The position numbers and the translations under genes were made by a program. A stretch of 64,000 nucleotides of DNA, from the NCBI RefSeq assembly GCF_041075285.1, contig NZ_CP163512.1, positions 3,658,001 through 3,722,000 of the forward strand, written 5' to 3'. This document shows positions 18,524 through 27,800 of the stretch, piece by piece; the stretch's first letter is position 1; the number at the start of each line of letters is the position of its first letter. The notes under the pieces are model-generated. The model did no database searches and was not told the origin of the DNA. It saw only the letters and a program-made list of their open reading frames with translations. Source of the DNA: Providencia rettgeri. Lineage in GTDB: Bacteria; Pseudomonadota; Gammaproteobacteria; Enterobacterales; Enterobacteriaceae.

Positions 18524-20623
18524 ATGTTAAATCATGTCATTATAACGGCTATTGTTGTTATTAGCCTAACTATAATGGCTTCCTTCCTGTATTTCAGGCG
18601 GGGGCGGCACTCTGGTGTCTATCAGATACCGTCGGTGGCCTCACCTTCCTTTCGTAAAATGATTGATTCCGACTACCAAACAATCACGCAGTATTTAAAT
18701 TATTCCGCTTCAATTTCGAATACTCCTTCACATAAGCCGTGGCAAATTAAGAAAAATTCGACAATCGCGACCGTTTGCCATTCCGTGACACGTTTTAATT
18801 TACGTCAAGAACAAGGAAATAGCTGGCGCTATTTTATCGACACAATTGAAGTGCAACTTCCATCACAGCTTGAGCCTTACTTGCAACGGCAAAATGTCAT
18901 GGAGATAGTGGAGACGGATCATTTACCGCTGATTGTATCGATGAATAGTCATTCATTAAAGGATTTTAGTCATGAATGGCTCGGCAATGCTGCATCGTTC
19001 ACTGCTGCCCCTGAAGCGGCTATCCAAGAGCGTGGGCAACATAATGTGGAATTACTGCGTGTTCGTCAAGAAACGCCAGAGGAACACCGTTTATATCATT
19101 CCACAGGGTGGTTAGGTGCAGGGCTGATTTGCTTAAGTTTTTTACTCGGCTACATCACCTTAATTTCTATACGGATTTTGCAAGGGTGGGGACTTGCGAT
19201 CGCATTACTGGTTTTTATTATCGGCGCGTTAGTCCTCTTTCGTTCAAAAATGTTTCCTCGTAAGTACCAAGATGTTCAGTGTATTTATGGGCAGCCAAAG
19301 CGCTGGGAATTGTATGGTGAATTAGATAAAAAATACTCCACTAATGCCTCTGTTGGTGGTATAGATTTACATTATCCTCCTCATTGGGAAGACTATTTAA
19401 AATACGAAGCAGATAGACCCGTAAATATTGATTTTTACCCAACGGGGGAAGTCATTCGCCATGGGCAATATCTGTCGCTGCATGAAGAAGAGCGGTATTA
19501 TCCTTATAAGCGTTACAAAAAAAATGTACTGATGTTCATCGGTGCATTAGTTGTAATTGCCCTAGTGTTTTCTTACCAATCCATGAGTCTGCCCATTAAA
19601 TTGGGTTTTGCTTGGTTTGGCGGAACACAAAAAATCAATGTGACTGACGTGACTGAGCTTGTTTCTCATAAACTGAAAATTGGAGATACCCTAACCGCGC
19701 AAGGTAAGGGGATGTGTTATCGTCCTCCGAATTTAGATGACACCAATCAGGCACAATTCGTTCCATTTGATTGTTCAGGTATTTATTGGAATAACATCAG
19801 TTTGTCGACAGAGCCTCAGTCTGAAGTCGCTGATCGATCCATATCCTTACTTAACACAGTCAAAAGCCAATTGCATCCTGATAAAAATGCTATTGGCGTA
19901 AACCCAAGATTACAGCGCGACATCATGAAATCAGGAATGAATATTATCTTTGATTTTTCCGCCATTATTATGCAAACAGACCAATTGTGTCATGATGATA
20001 ACGCCTGTCTAAAACTCAAAAATGCCCTGACAAACCTAGGAAGTACCGATGAGTGGTCGACATTAGTCAGTAAAGCATCATCAGGAAAATTAAGTGGTGC
20101 GCATGTTTTATTACGTGCAGGAAGTGCTGAGGCCTTGGAAAATATCGTTGAAGACACCACATATGAATTTATCAGGAAAGAAATAGACAAAGAAGTACGT
20201 AAAATTAACAGCCCTCCCCCAGGTGGAGTGTTGTTTGTGAGTGATGAAAACAAGCCTCTAGTGGATTTAATGGTGGGGCCATCGTTTAATTTTAATGAGT
20301 TGTCACAACTGGAACGTTGGAAAGAGCTTCATCGTTTATCGAATTTGTTAATTAACACCCCCTTTAATGTGGCGGGGATTGTGACTAACTTATCGACAGA
20401 TGCCAATGGCACACTGCATATCGTGTTACATGAAGAGCCAAATGAAGATATTGTCTCACAATATGTCTGTAGTACACTTTTTGTCTTGTTTCTTATCTTT
20501 TGTGCGTTATTGAACGGTTCGCTAATTGTGTTTCGTATTTTGAATAATAAGAAGCGACTACGTAATATTACGCAATACTACGACAAATGCTTTGAGGCTA
20601 ATAACCCTTCCAATCGTCATTAG
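18524..20623 (+). CDS. igaA: Rcs phosphorelay inhibitor IgaA (UmoB in Proteus)
   Basis: An inner-membrane protein that restrains the Rcs envelope-stress phosphorelay; in Proteus the orthologue UmoB influences flagellar gene expression and swarming. Start chosen at MLNHVIIT because it follows GGGGAAACA; 699 residues. Hydrophobic segments lie at the N-terminus, around residues 200-240, at about 335-360 and near the C-terminus. The periplasmic part contains conserved GDTLTAQGKGMC and FVPFDCSGIYWN, whose cysteines match those in IgaA. The yrfG gene found after igaA in E. coli is absent; hslR follows after 63 bases. Confidence 0.93.
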   Translation: MLNHVIITAIVVISLTIMASFLYFRRGRHSGVYQIPSVASPSFRKMIDSDYQTITQYLNYSASISNTPSHKPWQIKKNSTIATVCHSVTRFNLRQEQGNSWRYFIDTIEVQLPSQLEPYLQRQNVMEIVETDHLPLIVSMNSHSLKDFSHEWLGNAASFTAAPEAAIQERGQHNVELLRVRQETPEEHRLYHSTGWLGAGLICLSFLLGYITLISIRILQGWGLAIALLVFIIGALVLFRSKMFPRKYQDVQCIYGQPKRWELYGELDKKYSTNASVGGIDLHYPPHWEDYLKYEADRPVNIDFYPTGEVIRHGQYLSLHEEERYYPYKRYKKNVLMFIGALVVIALVFSYQSMSLPIKLGFAWFGGTQKINVTDVTELVSHKLKIGDTLTAQGKGMCYRPPNLDDTNQAQFVPFDCSGIYWNNISLSTEPQSEVADRSISLLNTVKSQLHPDKNAIGVNPRLQRDIMKSGMNIIFDFSAIIMQTDQLCHDDNACLKLKNALTNLGSTDEWSTLVSKASSGKLSGAHVLLRAGSAEALENIVEDTTYEFIRKEIDKEVRKINSPPPGGVLFVSDENKPLVDLMVGPSFNFNELSQLERWKELHRLSNLLINTPFNVAGIVTNLSTDANGTLHIVLHEEPNEDIVSQYVCSTLFVLFLIFCALLNGSLIVFRILNNKKRLRNITQYYDKCFEANNPSNRH

Positions 20624-20686
20624 CAATACCCCGAAATGGTGGGAGCCTCATTTTAGTTTGATGAAGACTGATTGTGAGGAGGCACC

Positions 20687-21097
20687 GTGAATCAATCGTC
20701 TATAGAACCTGTTCGCCTCGATAAGTGGCTTTGGGCTGCGCGTTTTTATAAAACACGCTCTCTCGCTCGTGAAATGATTGATGGCGGAAAAGTTCATTAT
20801 AATGGGCAAAGAACCAAGCCCGGAAAAATCGTCGAGCTTCATGCATTGGTGAAGCTGAGGCAGGGAAATGATGAACGGACGATTGAGATCATTGAAATCA
20901 GTAGTCAGCGTAGAGGGGCACCTGAAGCTCAATTACTTTATCGTGAAACGGCAGAAAGCATTGAACAACGGGAAAAAATAGCGGCCGCGCGCAAAATGAA
21001 TGCGCTAACAATGCCTCATCCAGAGCGTCGTCCAGATAAAAAAGAGCGACGAACTCTGCTAAAATTTAAACAAACGAATTCCCATGAGCCATCTTAA
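20687..21097 (+). CDS. hslR: Heat shock protein 15, ribosome-associated (S4 domain)
   Basis: Binds free 50S subunits carrying a stalled nascent chain and helps recycle them. It starts with GTG after a strong AGGAGG. The 136-residue protein has an S4 RNA-binding domain (about residues 8-70: VRLDKWLWAARFYKTRSLA) and a basic C-terminal tail. It lies just upstream of hslO, as in relatives where both are heat-shock genes. Confidence 0.95.
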   Translation: MNQSSIEPVRLDKWLWAARFYKTRSLAREMIDGGKVHYNGQRTKPGKIVELHALVKLRQGNDERTIEIIEISSQRRGAPEAQLLYRETAESIEQREKIAAARKMNALTMPHPERRPDKKERRTLLKFKQTNSHEPS

Positions 21098-21143
21098 TGA
21101 TGGCCAGAGCAACCGCCCGAGCAATAGGCAATAGAGAGAAATT

Positions 21144-22016
21144 ATGTCAAAACCAGACCAACTCCATCGTTTTCTGTTTGAACAACATTCCGTACGTGGA
21201 GAAATGATTAGCGTCGATAAGACCTTTGAACACATTTTAGAAAATCATGATTATCCCATCGCAGTAAAAGGCTTATTGGGCGAGCTGCTTGTTGCGACCA
21301 GTTTATTAACGGCAACGCTGAAATTTGATGGTGATATTACCGTTCAAATCCAAGGTGATGGCCCTGTTAAAATGGCTGTTATTAATGGTAATAACCTACA
21401 ACAAATGCGCGGCGTTGCGCGCGTTGATGGCCCCGTTGTGGCAGGAAGTACGCTTAAGCAAATGATTGGCAATGGGTTTATGGTCATTACCATTACCCCT
21501 AAACAAGGGGAACGTTACCAAGGGATTGTGGCGATTGAAGGGAATTCTATCGAAGAAAGTATTGATGCGTACTTCCGTCAATCAGAGCAGTTACCAACGC
21601 GTTTATTTATTCGTGTGGGAGAAGTTGACGGTAAGGCAAGTGCGGGGGGGATGTTATTGCAAGTGTTGCCTGCTGCGGACGATACTAGCCACGACTTTTT
21701 TGATCACTTAGTGCAACTGACGGCAACCATTAAGGGCCAAGAGTTGAGTACATTGGGTGTTAAAGAGGTTTTATACCGTCTGTATCACGAAGAAGATATT
21801 ACTTTATATGACCCACAATCTGTGGAGTTTCGTTGTACCTGTTCAAGGGAACGTTGTGAAAGCACACTTGCAACTTTACCTAAAGAGGATGTTATCAGTA
21901 TTTTGCACAAAGATGGAAAAATTGATATGGAGTGTGAATATTGTGGCACACACTACGTATTTATTGAATCCGATATTGAAGGGTTAAATGATGAGCGAAA
22001 TCAGCAACTTCACTGA
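21144..22016 (+). CDS. hslO: Redox-regulated chaperone Hsp33
   Basis: A cytoplasmic holdase activated by oxidation. The 290-residue product has the N-terminal chaperone domain and a C-terminal zinc switch with CTC (in [10 protein letters not shown]) and CEYC (in CEYCGTHY), the four conserved cysteines. A GAGAG site precedes the ATG. It follows hslR by 46 bases. Confidence 0.96.
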   Translation: MSKPDQLHRFLFEQHSVRGEMISVDKTFEHILENHDYPIAVKGLLGELLVATSLLTATLKFDGDITVQIQGDGPVKMAVINGNNLQQMRGVARVDGPVVAGSTLKQMIGNGFMVITITPKQGERYQGIVAIEGNSIEESIDAYFRQSEQLPTRLFIRVGEVDGKASAGGMLLQVLPAADDTSHDFFDHLVQLTATIKGQELSTLGVKEVLYRLYHEEDITLYDPQSVEFRCTCSRERCESTLATLPKEDVISILHKDGKIDMECEYCGTHYVFIESDIEGLNDERNQQLH

Positions 22017-22043
22017 TACGATTTAGCAACCTAATTATGTGAC

Positions 22044-22072
22044 AAGGGTGCAATTCTGCACCTTTTTTTTAT
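22044..22072 (+). terminator. Rho-independent terminator after hslO
   Basis: AGGGTGCA pairs with TGCACCTT around a 4-base loop, followed by eight T residues, about 30 bases after the hslO stop. Confidence 0.8.
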
Positions 22073-22219
22073 AATTTTAAAGCATTATTACGTGCTCTAA
22101 GTCTCATTATGAATTAAAAAAAATTATACATTTTCAATTCTTTGATAACTATCGCTGTTAATTAGTCGTAAAGAATTATGATCATCTGCAGATTAGTTAT
22201 GTTTACCAGGAGCAAAATA

Positions 22220-23839
22220 ATGAGCGCTAAAAGCATTACCCTGAAGGAACTTGAAAAGTACGGTATTCATGATGTCGCTGAAGTGGTTTATAACCCAAGT
22301 TATGAACTATTATTCACGGAAGAAACCAAACCAGAACTTGAAGGTTATGAACGTGGCACAGTGACCACATTAGGTGCGGTTGCAGTCGATACAGGTATCT
22401 TTACGGGTCGTTCACCAAAAGATAAATATATTGTTCGTGATGATGTTACTCGCGATACAGTATGGTGGGCAGACCAAGGCAAAGGTAAAAACGATAACAA
22501 ACCAATGAGCCAAGAGGTTTGGAGCAGTCTGAAGCATCTTGTGACTGAGCAGTTATCCGGCAAGCGTCTGTTTGTTGTTGATGCATTCTGTGGTGCGAAC
22601 GCAGATACTCGCCTGAAAGTCCGTTTTATCACTGAAGTTGCATGGCAAGCTCACTTTGTTAAAAACATGTTTATTCGTCCATCCGATGAAGAACTCGTGG
22701 GTTTTGAACCTGATTTTATCGTGATGAACGGTGCAAAATGCACTAACCCTAACTGGAAAGAACAAGGTCTGAACTCAGAGAACTTTGTTGCTTTCAACTT
22801 AACTGAACGCATGCAGTTAATCGGTGGCTCTTGGTACGGCGGTGAAATGAAGAAAGGTATGTTCTCAATGATGAACTACCTGCTGCCATTAAAAGGCATC
22901 GCTTCAATGCACTGTTCTGCTAACGTGGGTGAAGATGGCGACGTTGCTATTTTCTTCGGTTTATCAGGCACAGGTAAAACCACACTGTCTACTGATCCAA
23001 AACGTAAGTTAATTGGTGATGATGAGCACGGCTGGGATGACGATGGCGTATTCAACTTCGAAGGCGGTTGTTACGCGAAGACGATCAATTTGTCTAAAGA
23101 AGCTGAGCCAGACATCTATGGCGCAATTAAACGTGACGCTCTACTAGAAAACGTCATGGTATTGGCTGATGGATCTGTTGATTTCAATGATGGTTCTAAG
23201 ACTGAAAACACCCGTGTTTCTTATCCAATCTACCATATCGAAAACATCGTTAAGCCAGTTTCTAAAGCGGGTCACGCAACAAAAGTTATCTTCCTGACGG
23301 CAGATGCATTTGGTGTGTTACCGCCAGTCTCCCGTTTAACAGCTGAGCAAACTCAGTACCACTTCTTGTCTGGCTTCACCGCGAAATTAGCCGGTACAGA
23401 GCGTGGTGTCACTGAACCAACACCAACGTTCTCAGCGTGTTTTGGCGCGGCTTTCTTATCACTGCACCCAACACAATACGCAGAAGTATTAGTTAAACGT
23501 ATGGAAGCTGCGGGAGCGAAAGCTTATTTAGTGAATACAGGCTGGAATGGAACAGGTAAACGTATCTCAATCAAAGATACTCGTGCCATCATTGATGCAA
23601 TATTAAGTGGCGATATCGAAAAAGCCGATACCATTAAACTGCCAATTTTTGATTTAGAAGTCCCAACAGCATTACCTGGCGTGGATACGAATATTCTTGA
23701 TCCGCGTAATACTTATGCAGATAAAGCACAGTGGGATGAAAAAGCGAAGGATTTAGCGAACCGTTTCGTGAATAACTTCGACAAGTACACGGATACACCA
23801 GCAGGTGCTGCTTTAGTGAAAGCCGGCCCTAAACTGTAA
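22220..23839 (+). CDS. pckA: Phosphoenolpyruvate carboxykinase (ATP)
   Basis: The gluconeogenic enzyme converting oxaloacetate and ATP to PEP, CO2 and ADP. Start chosen at [15 protein letters not shown] after CAGGAGC; 539 residues, matching the E. coli length. It has [12 protein letters not shown], the metal/substrate region [14 protein letters not shown] (P-loop) with [11 protein letters not shown], and the C-terminal [11 protein letters not shown]. The gene looks intact. Confidence 0.97.
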   Translation: MSAKSITLKELEKYGIHDVAEVVYNPSYELLFTEETKPELEGYERGTVTTLGAVAVDTGIFTGRSPKDKYIVRDDVTRDTVWWADQGKGKNDNKPMSQEVWSSLKHLVTEQLSGKRLFVVDAFCGANADTRLKVRFITEVAWQAHFVKNMFIRPSDEELVGFEPDFIVMNGAKCTNPNWKEQGLNSENFVAFNLTERMQLIGGSWYGGEMKKGMFSMMNYLLPLKGIASMHCSANVGEDGDVAIFFGLSGTGKTTLSTDPKRKLIGDDEHGWDDDGVFNFEGGCYAKTINLSKEAEPDIYGAIKRDALLENVMVLADGSVDFNDGSKTENTRVSYPIYHIENIVKPVSKAGHATKVIFLTADAFGVLPPVSRLTAEQTQYHFLSGFTAKLAGTERGVTEPTPTFSACFGAAFLSLHPTQYAEVLVKRMEAAGAKAYLVNTGWNGTGKRISIKDTRAIIDAILSGDIEKADTIKLPIFDLEVPTALPGVDTNILDPRNTYADKAQWDEKAKDLANRFVNNFDKYTDTPAGAALVKAGPKL

Positions 23840-23864
23840 TTCGTTAATGTGTTTTGTGTGATAG

Positions 23865-23893
23865 AAAAAGGCTCTACACAGTAGAGCCTTTCT
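23865..23893. terminator. Bidirectional terminator between pckA and yhhW
   Basis: AAAGGCTCTAC pairs with GTAGAGCCTTT around a 4-base loop. A-rich on the left and T-rich on the right, it fits termination of both convergent genes. Confidence 0.8.
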
Positions 23894-23907
23894 TGTTGAT
23901 ATTGCGA

Positions 23908-24606
23908 TTATTCGGCAGAAGGCAGGTCAAATAACAGAATTTCGCTGTCTTCATCCGCTTTGATGGTTAAGTTAGCTTCTTCCCAAATAGCTAACCCATC
24001 ACTGGTAGAGGCTTTTTGACCATTAACGTCAACGTTACCTTTAACGACTTGGATCCAGACGACACGTTTTTGTGCGATCTCGTGGGTTTGTACGTCATTT
24101 GCAGGTAATGCCCAGCGCCATAAAGCCATATCTTGATAAACTTTCAGTGAACCGTCACGAGCATCAGGTGACAGAACCAATTGTTTGCCATCAAGTGAAT
24201 CAAAGCGCTTTTGTTCATAACGTGGTTCAATACCTGTTTTTTCAGGAATGATCCAGATTTGGTACAAATGTAGCTCTTTATCACTGCTTGGGTTGTATTC
24301 TGAGTGGCGGATCCCCGTTCCTGCACTCATAATTTGAAACTCACCCGCTGGAATTTGTTCCATATTACCCATGCTGTCTTTATGTTCGACAGTGCCATTT
24401 AGCACATAGGTCAAAATTTCCATGTCTTTATGAGGGTGAGTACCAAAACCCTGTCCTGCGGCAATAAAGTCTTCGTTAATCACTCTCAGAGCCGAAAAGC
24501 CCATAAATTTTTCATCGTAGTAGCTAGAGAATGAAAAAGTGTGCCAACTGTCGAGCCAACCATGGTTAGCATGCCCACGTTCATTTGCTTTGCGTAAATA
24601 GATCAT
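23908..24606 (-). CDS. yhhW: Pirin family protein YhhW (quercetin 2,3-dioxygenase type)
   Basis: A bicupin metalloprotein. The E. coli homologue YhhW cleaves quercetin in vitro; its physiological role is unclear. The 232-residue product has the pirin metal-binding sequence GFGTHPHKDMEILTYVL (about residues 54-70) with a later HSE in GTGIRHSEYNPS. The neighbouring ryhB places it in the same setting as E. coli yhhW-yhhX-ryhB, although yhhX is missing. Confidence 0.92.
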   Translation of the reverse strand: MIYLRKANERGHANHGWLDSWHTFSFSSYYDEKFMGFSALRVINEDFIAAGQGFGTHPHKDMEILTYVLNGTVEHKDSMGNMEQIPAGEFQIMSAGTGIRHSEYNPSSDKELHLYQIWIIPEKTGIEPRYEQKRFDSLDGKQLVLSPDARDGSLKVYQDMALWRWALPANDVQTHEIAQKRVVWIQVVKGNVDVNGQKASTSDGLAIWEEANLTIKADEDSEILLFDLPSAE

Positions 24607-24815
24607 TGTGTTATCTCCTAGCTGGATAATCCAACCGTGGTTGAACTTCTCTCTAAATCAATTGCTGACAGTTTAACCGTTTTACTCAGGGAGAAAAGTA
24701 GCTGCTATTAACCATAGGATCCAAAAAATTTGAATAAGTACGTTTGAGATAAGTGAAGGAAATGGATGGATATGGCGTTGCGGAAATTGTAGTCAACTCA
24801 CTTGTTAATGTAGAT

Positions 24816-24918
24816 AAAAAAATAGCCAGCACAAGGCTGGCTAAAGTAAACACTGGAAGCAATGTGAGCAATGTCGTACCTCCAACAATGGGTGACTAAG
24901 TAACCGTATCGAGGAGGT
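24816..24918 (-). ncRNA. ryhB: Small regulatory RNA RyhB
   Basis: The iron-limitation small RNA that works with Hfq to down-regulate iron-using proteins. On the minus strand the core CGACATTGCTCACATTGCTT followed by CCAGT is essentially identical to the conserved target-pairing region of E. coli RyhB. It is followed by the terminator stem TAGCCAGC/GCTGGCTA and seven T residues. A 5' hairpin ACCTCC/GGAGGT differs from E. coli. A Fur box and promoter lie directly upstream. The 5' end is estimated from the -10 element. A 61-codon TTG frame runs through it but is probably incidental. Confidence 0.95.
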
Positions 24919-24925
24919 GATATTA

Positions 24926-24955
24926 ATGATAATGCTTATCACTATCATTTGTAAA
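24926..24955 (-). promoter_or_regulatory. Fur-regulated ryhB promoter
   Basis: A Fur box GATAATGCTTATCACTATC (24928-24946) matches the classic 19-bp consensus at 16 positions. It overlaps a minus-strand sigma-70 promoter with -35 TTTACA (24950-24955) and -10 TATCAT (24926-24931) separated by 18 bases. Iron-bound Fur should repress RyhB here. Confidence 0.85.
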
Positions 24956-25105
24956 GCATTATTTTTAACCAAAATAATATATCTTATAATTAATAATGTA
25001 ATTATATGATTTATATAAAATTTAAATATTAACCATTGTTTTTCAATGGATTAAATAATTTTAGTGCCTAAAAAGAGCCTACTTTTTATCAAGAATATAT
25101 AAAAA

Positions 25106-25732
25106 CTAGCAAATTCCTAATCGGTAAGCCCATTTTACTAACCCGACAGAACTGTGTGTGCCCAACTTACGCATTAGGTTCAGACGATGTGTCTCAACTG
25201 TCTTTATGGTGATTTTTAAGTCTTCCGCAATATCTCGATTGCGCCGTTCTTCTGATATTAGCTTGAGTATTTGCCTTTCACGCATCGTGAGGCGTACAGG
25301 CTCTTTTGTTTGGGGTAACTCAAGGATTTGTGCCTCACTGAGTTGTGGATCGATAAATACGCGATCCATAAAAACAACAGATTGTAGGGCGGATAATAAA
25401 GTTTGTTGTGAGCTATTTTTTAGCACATAACCCATCGCACCCGCATTTATCGCGGAGCAAGCGCGATGCTCTACGCAGTCAGCAGTTAAGACAATAACTC
25501 TGAGCTCATGCCATCGTTGCTTTAAGCGACAAATAACATCGATACCATCCATTCCGGGTAAACCAAGATCTAATATGATGATATCTGGCATTAATTTCTG
25601 ACAAGTTTCATAAACCTGCAGCCCATTAGTGACTTCACCGATGACTTCATATTCTGGAAGGTATGAAAGAAAATGCTTTATTCCGGCACTTAATAATACA
25701 TGATCTTCGACTAATAAGACTTTTTTCTTCAT
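25106..25732 (-). CDS. SsrB/EsrB-like response regulator (NarL family)
   Basis: A 208-residue two-component regulator. The receiver domain has the phosphorylatable Asp55 (IIILDLGLPGMDG), the acidic pocket VEDH at 8-11 and the conserved Thr/Lys region. The C-terminal LuxR-type helix-turn-helix is at about 145-205 (LTMRERQILKLI, IKTVETHRLNLMRKL). It is the last gene of the leftward translocon block and, by size and context, the probable counterpart of SsrB, the activator of SPI-2. Its likely partner kinase is at 45372-46958, about 20 kb away, instead of adjacent as in Salmonella and Edwardsiella. Confidence 0.82.
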   Translation of the reverse strand: MKKKVLLVEDHVLLSAGIKHFLSYLPEYEVIGEVTNGLQVYETCQKLMPDIIILDLGLPGMDGIDVICRLKQRWHELRVIVLTADCVEHRACSAINAGAMGYVLKNSSQQTLLSALQSVVFMDRVFIDPQLSEAQILELPQTKEPVRLTMRERQILKLISEERRNRDIAEDLKITIKTVETHRLNLMRKLGTHSSVGLVKWAYRLGIC

Positions 25733-25864
25733 TTTAACTTTATAGGATTTATTTACTATTAATTATACTTTTATAGATAATTTGTTATAGATGTCAAATA
25801 ATATTTTTATTTTTTTATTTTATAATATTTGAAGTGTATTTATTTTATATGTCTATTTTATTTA

Positions 25865-26266
25865 TTATCTTTTAAATTGATAAACTAGCCATTTCTCATT
25901 ATCAATATCATTCCATTCGGCTCCCTGTGATATAAGTGCATTTATTAGTCGTTGACGAAGGTTAGTGAGTTTAGGGTGAGGACTATTTAAAAATAGCCCT
26001 CTAACTGATTCTATTTGGGTAAGTGACTTTTCCAAATCATGAATGAATTTAATAAAAGAAATTGCAGAAGTTCCTTTATTTTCACATGATGATGTCGATG
26101 TGAAATCACAAATAATTAATTCCTTGTTATCTAATCGATAAATGACTTCAAAGTCAGGGTAGGTAACTTTCCAGCCGATAAAAACTTCACTCTGATTAAA
26201 GAAAGTTTTAATTGGATTTTTACCTTTTTTATATAAATAGTCTGTGACGATATCTACTTGCATCAT
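25865..26266 (-). CDS. sseE: SseE-like T3SS protein
   Basis: 133 residues, close to Salmonella SseE. The stretch FEVIYRLDNKELIICDF aligns well with the corresponding SseE segment (YLVIYRIEAKEMIICEF), and the C-terminal RQRLINALISQGAEW matches the LRRKLLRILTVMGATF region. It follows the SseD-like gene as in SPI-2. The molecular role of SseE is not settled; it has been regarded as chaperone-like. Confidence 0.8.
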   Translation of the reverse strand: MMQVDIVTDYLYKKGKNPIKTFFNQSEVFIGWKVTYPDFEVIYRLDNKELIICDFTSTSSCENKGTSAISFIKFIHDLEKSLTQIESVRGLFLNSPHPKLTNLRQRLINALISQGAEWNDIDNEKWLVYQFKR

Positions 26267-26305
26267 GTTTTTCTATCTTTTTTATAAGAAATAAGTGATT
26301 AATAA

Positions 26306-26905
26306 TTAAAATCTTACAGCGGAAAAAATTCTATCTCGTAATTCATTCAGCTCTCGAGTTAAATTCGCCATACGTTTAGAGGCTTCAGCACCTGAATCTG
26401 CGATATTTGACAATGACTTATAGTATTCAGTTGCTGAACTAGATTGAAAGTCACCGAGCGCTTGTTTCTTTTGTGCATCTCGAGTGGTATTTGCCATGCC
26501 AGCAGAAACGGAACCTTCGGTAAGCCTTCCGAGACCACTTGTTCCTGATGATATAAATTCTCCACCTAAACTTGCTCCTCTTGCAATACCTAAGCCAGCC
26601 CCCGCTACACTGATAACACCCGAGGTTGTCTTTGCAATTGCATTCGATAGTGTTGCTTTGTAATTTAGTTCAATGGCTGCTTGTTTTGTGGCTATTGCGG
26701 TCAGTTCTTTTTTAAATGCGGTGCTTTGTTGTGATGCATAGTGATCTCGCTGTATATCACGCATATCACTATTTATTTTTTGTAGTAATAAAACCATGAC
26801 ATCTATTGTCGCGCAGATACCAAGAGAGGTTGATGTACGAGATATTTCGCTGCTATTAATATTAATTTCTTCGATATTGTTTGTCTTTTCACTGATGGTG
26901 TTCAT
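26306..26905 (-). CDS. sseD: SseD-like translocator (minor pore protein)
   Basis: 199 residues (SseD about 195). It has an amphipathic N-terminal helix (about 30-55: VMVLLLQKINSDMRDI), a glycine-rich hydrophobic region (about 90-130), and a C-terminal coiled region (about 160-195), the YopD/EspB/SseD layout. An AAGG site lies before the ATG. It should insert with the SseC-like protein to form the host-membrane pore. Confidence 0.85.
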   Translation of the reverse strand: MNTISEKTNNIEEININSSEISRTSTSLGICATIDVMVLLLQKINSDMRDIQRDHYASQQSTAFKKELTAIATKQAAIELNYKATLSNAIAKTTSGVISVAGAGLGIARGASLGGEFISSGTSGLGRLTEGSVSAGMANTTRDAQKKQALGDFQSSSATEYYKSLSNIADSGAEASKRMANLTRELNELRDRIFSAVRF

Positions 26906-26925
26906 ATTCTTACCTTATTTAGTGT

Positions 26926-27795
26926 TTATTTTTTAGAAAATGCATTATCATTTTTAACAATAGCGTTGGCGATCTCATTACTATCTAAATTGATAAAATT
27001 ATTTGCCTCACTGAGTAATGAATACATCATGCTTTTATCAATTGAATATAATGAACCTAGCATGGATTGACTTATATTACTGACTTGGCTTCCTAATTCG
27101 GTATAGTCATTCAACTGTTGAGCTGAAGTATGCTGTGCGATAGATTGGCCTTCATGAAGTACCTCGGCACTACATGTTGTTGTATCATTTATTTCTTTAA
27201 TACTAATGGGAGAAAAATTATTATTTGTCTGTGATTGGTAATAGTTAACTCCTGCTGTTGGAGTTTGTTTTATAGCATCAATTAACATTGTCTTACTAGA
27301 GTTCAATGTACTTTGGTTGATTAACTCTGAACTTATGCAACCTAAGGTATAATTAATAATATGTATAGAAGATAGCGTCGGTAATATTTGCTCCCCTCTT
27401 TTTCGCATACTTTCACCTACTTTTCCCATTAATTCAATCAACAATGAAATAATATCGATAAGCTTACTTTCGCTTAAATTGAGTGATTTCACTGTATTGT
27501 CCCAATCTTCATTTGTTGGTATACAGTTTGAGAAAACACCAGGCGCTGATTCTTCTATTAAAGCGAGTAGCTTTTGTTGCTGTGGTGCGTCTTGCTTGAG
27601 GTCATCAATTGCAGTCTTCGAATGAGATGTAAAATCAATGAGCTCATAATTTAGTTGCTCCTCGGTAAATTTAATGGGAAAAGTCGCTAATGCCTTTTCA
27701 TTAGAAGCCAATATTATCTCAGGGTGACTGTTTATTCCTTGTATCGGTTGAGAATTATCAATCAATGCCCCATTTGTTGTGGAAGAGATATGCAT
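26926..27795 (-). CDS. Unrecognised protein between the two T3SS translocators
   Basis: A 289-residue acidic, Asn/Ser/Gln-rich protein encoded 5 bases after sseC and 20 bases before sseD. It is mostly hydrophilic; one helical, partly hydrophobic region (about residues 108-155, containing LIDIISLLIELMGKVGESMR) resembles the amphipathic helix in translocators. The C-terminal third looks like a long amphipathic helix (MLGSLYSIDKSMMYSLL). Salmonella and Edwardsiella place sseC/eseC directly before sseD/eseD, so this gene is additional. It could be an extra translocator, an effector, or a tip-associated protein; no family was recognised. Confidence 0.75.
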   Translation of the reverse strand: MHISSTTNGALIDNSQPIQGINSHPEIILASNEKALATFPIKFTEEQLNYELIDFTSHSKTAIDDLKQDAPQQQKLLALIEESAPGVFSNCIPTNEDWDNTVKSLNLSESKLIDIISLLIELMGKVGESMRKRGEQILPTLSSIHIINYTLGCISSELINQSTLNSSKTMLIDAIKQTPTAGVNYYQSQTNNNFSPISIKEINDTTTCSAEVLHEGQSIAQHTSAQQLNDYTELGSQVSNISQSMLGSLYSIDKSMMYSLLSEANNFINLDSNEIANAIVKNDNAFSKK

Positions 27796-27800
27796 CTTAA

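Noticed and set aside
24686..24871. 61-codon minus-strand frame with a strong GGAGG and a TTG start
   Set aside because: It runs through the RyhB core and its terminator; the sequence is explained by the conserved RNA. Translation is noted only as a question in the findings.
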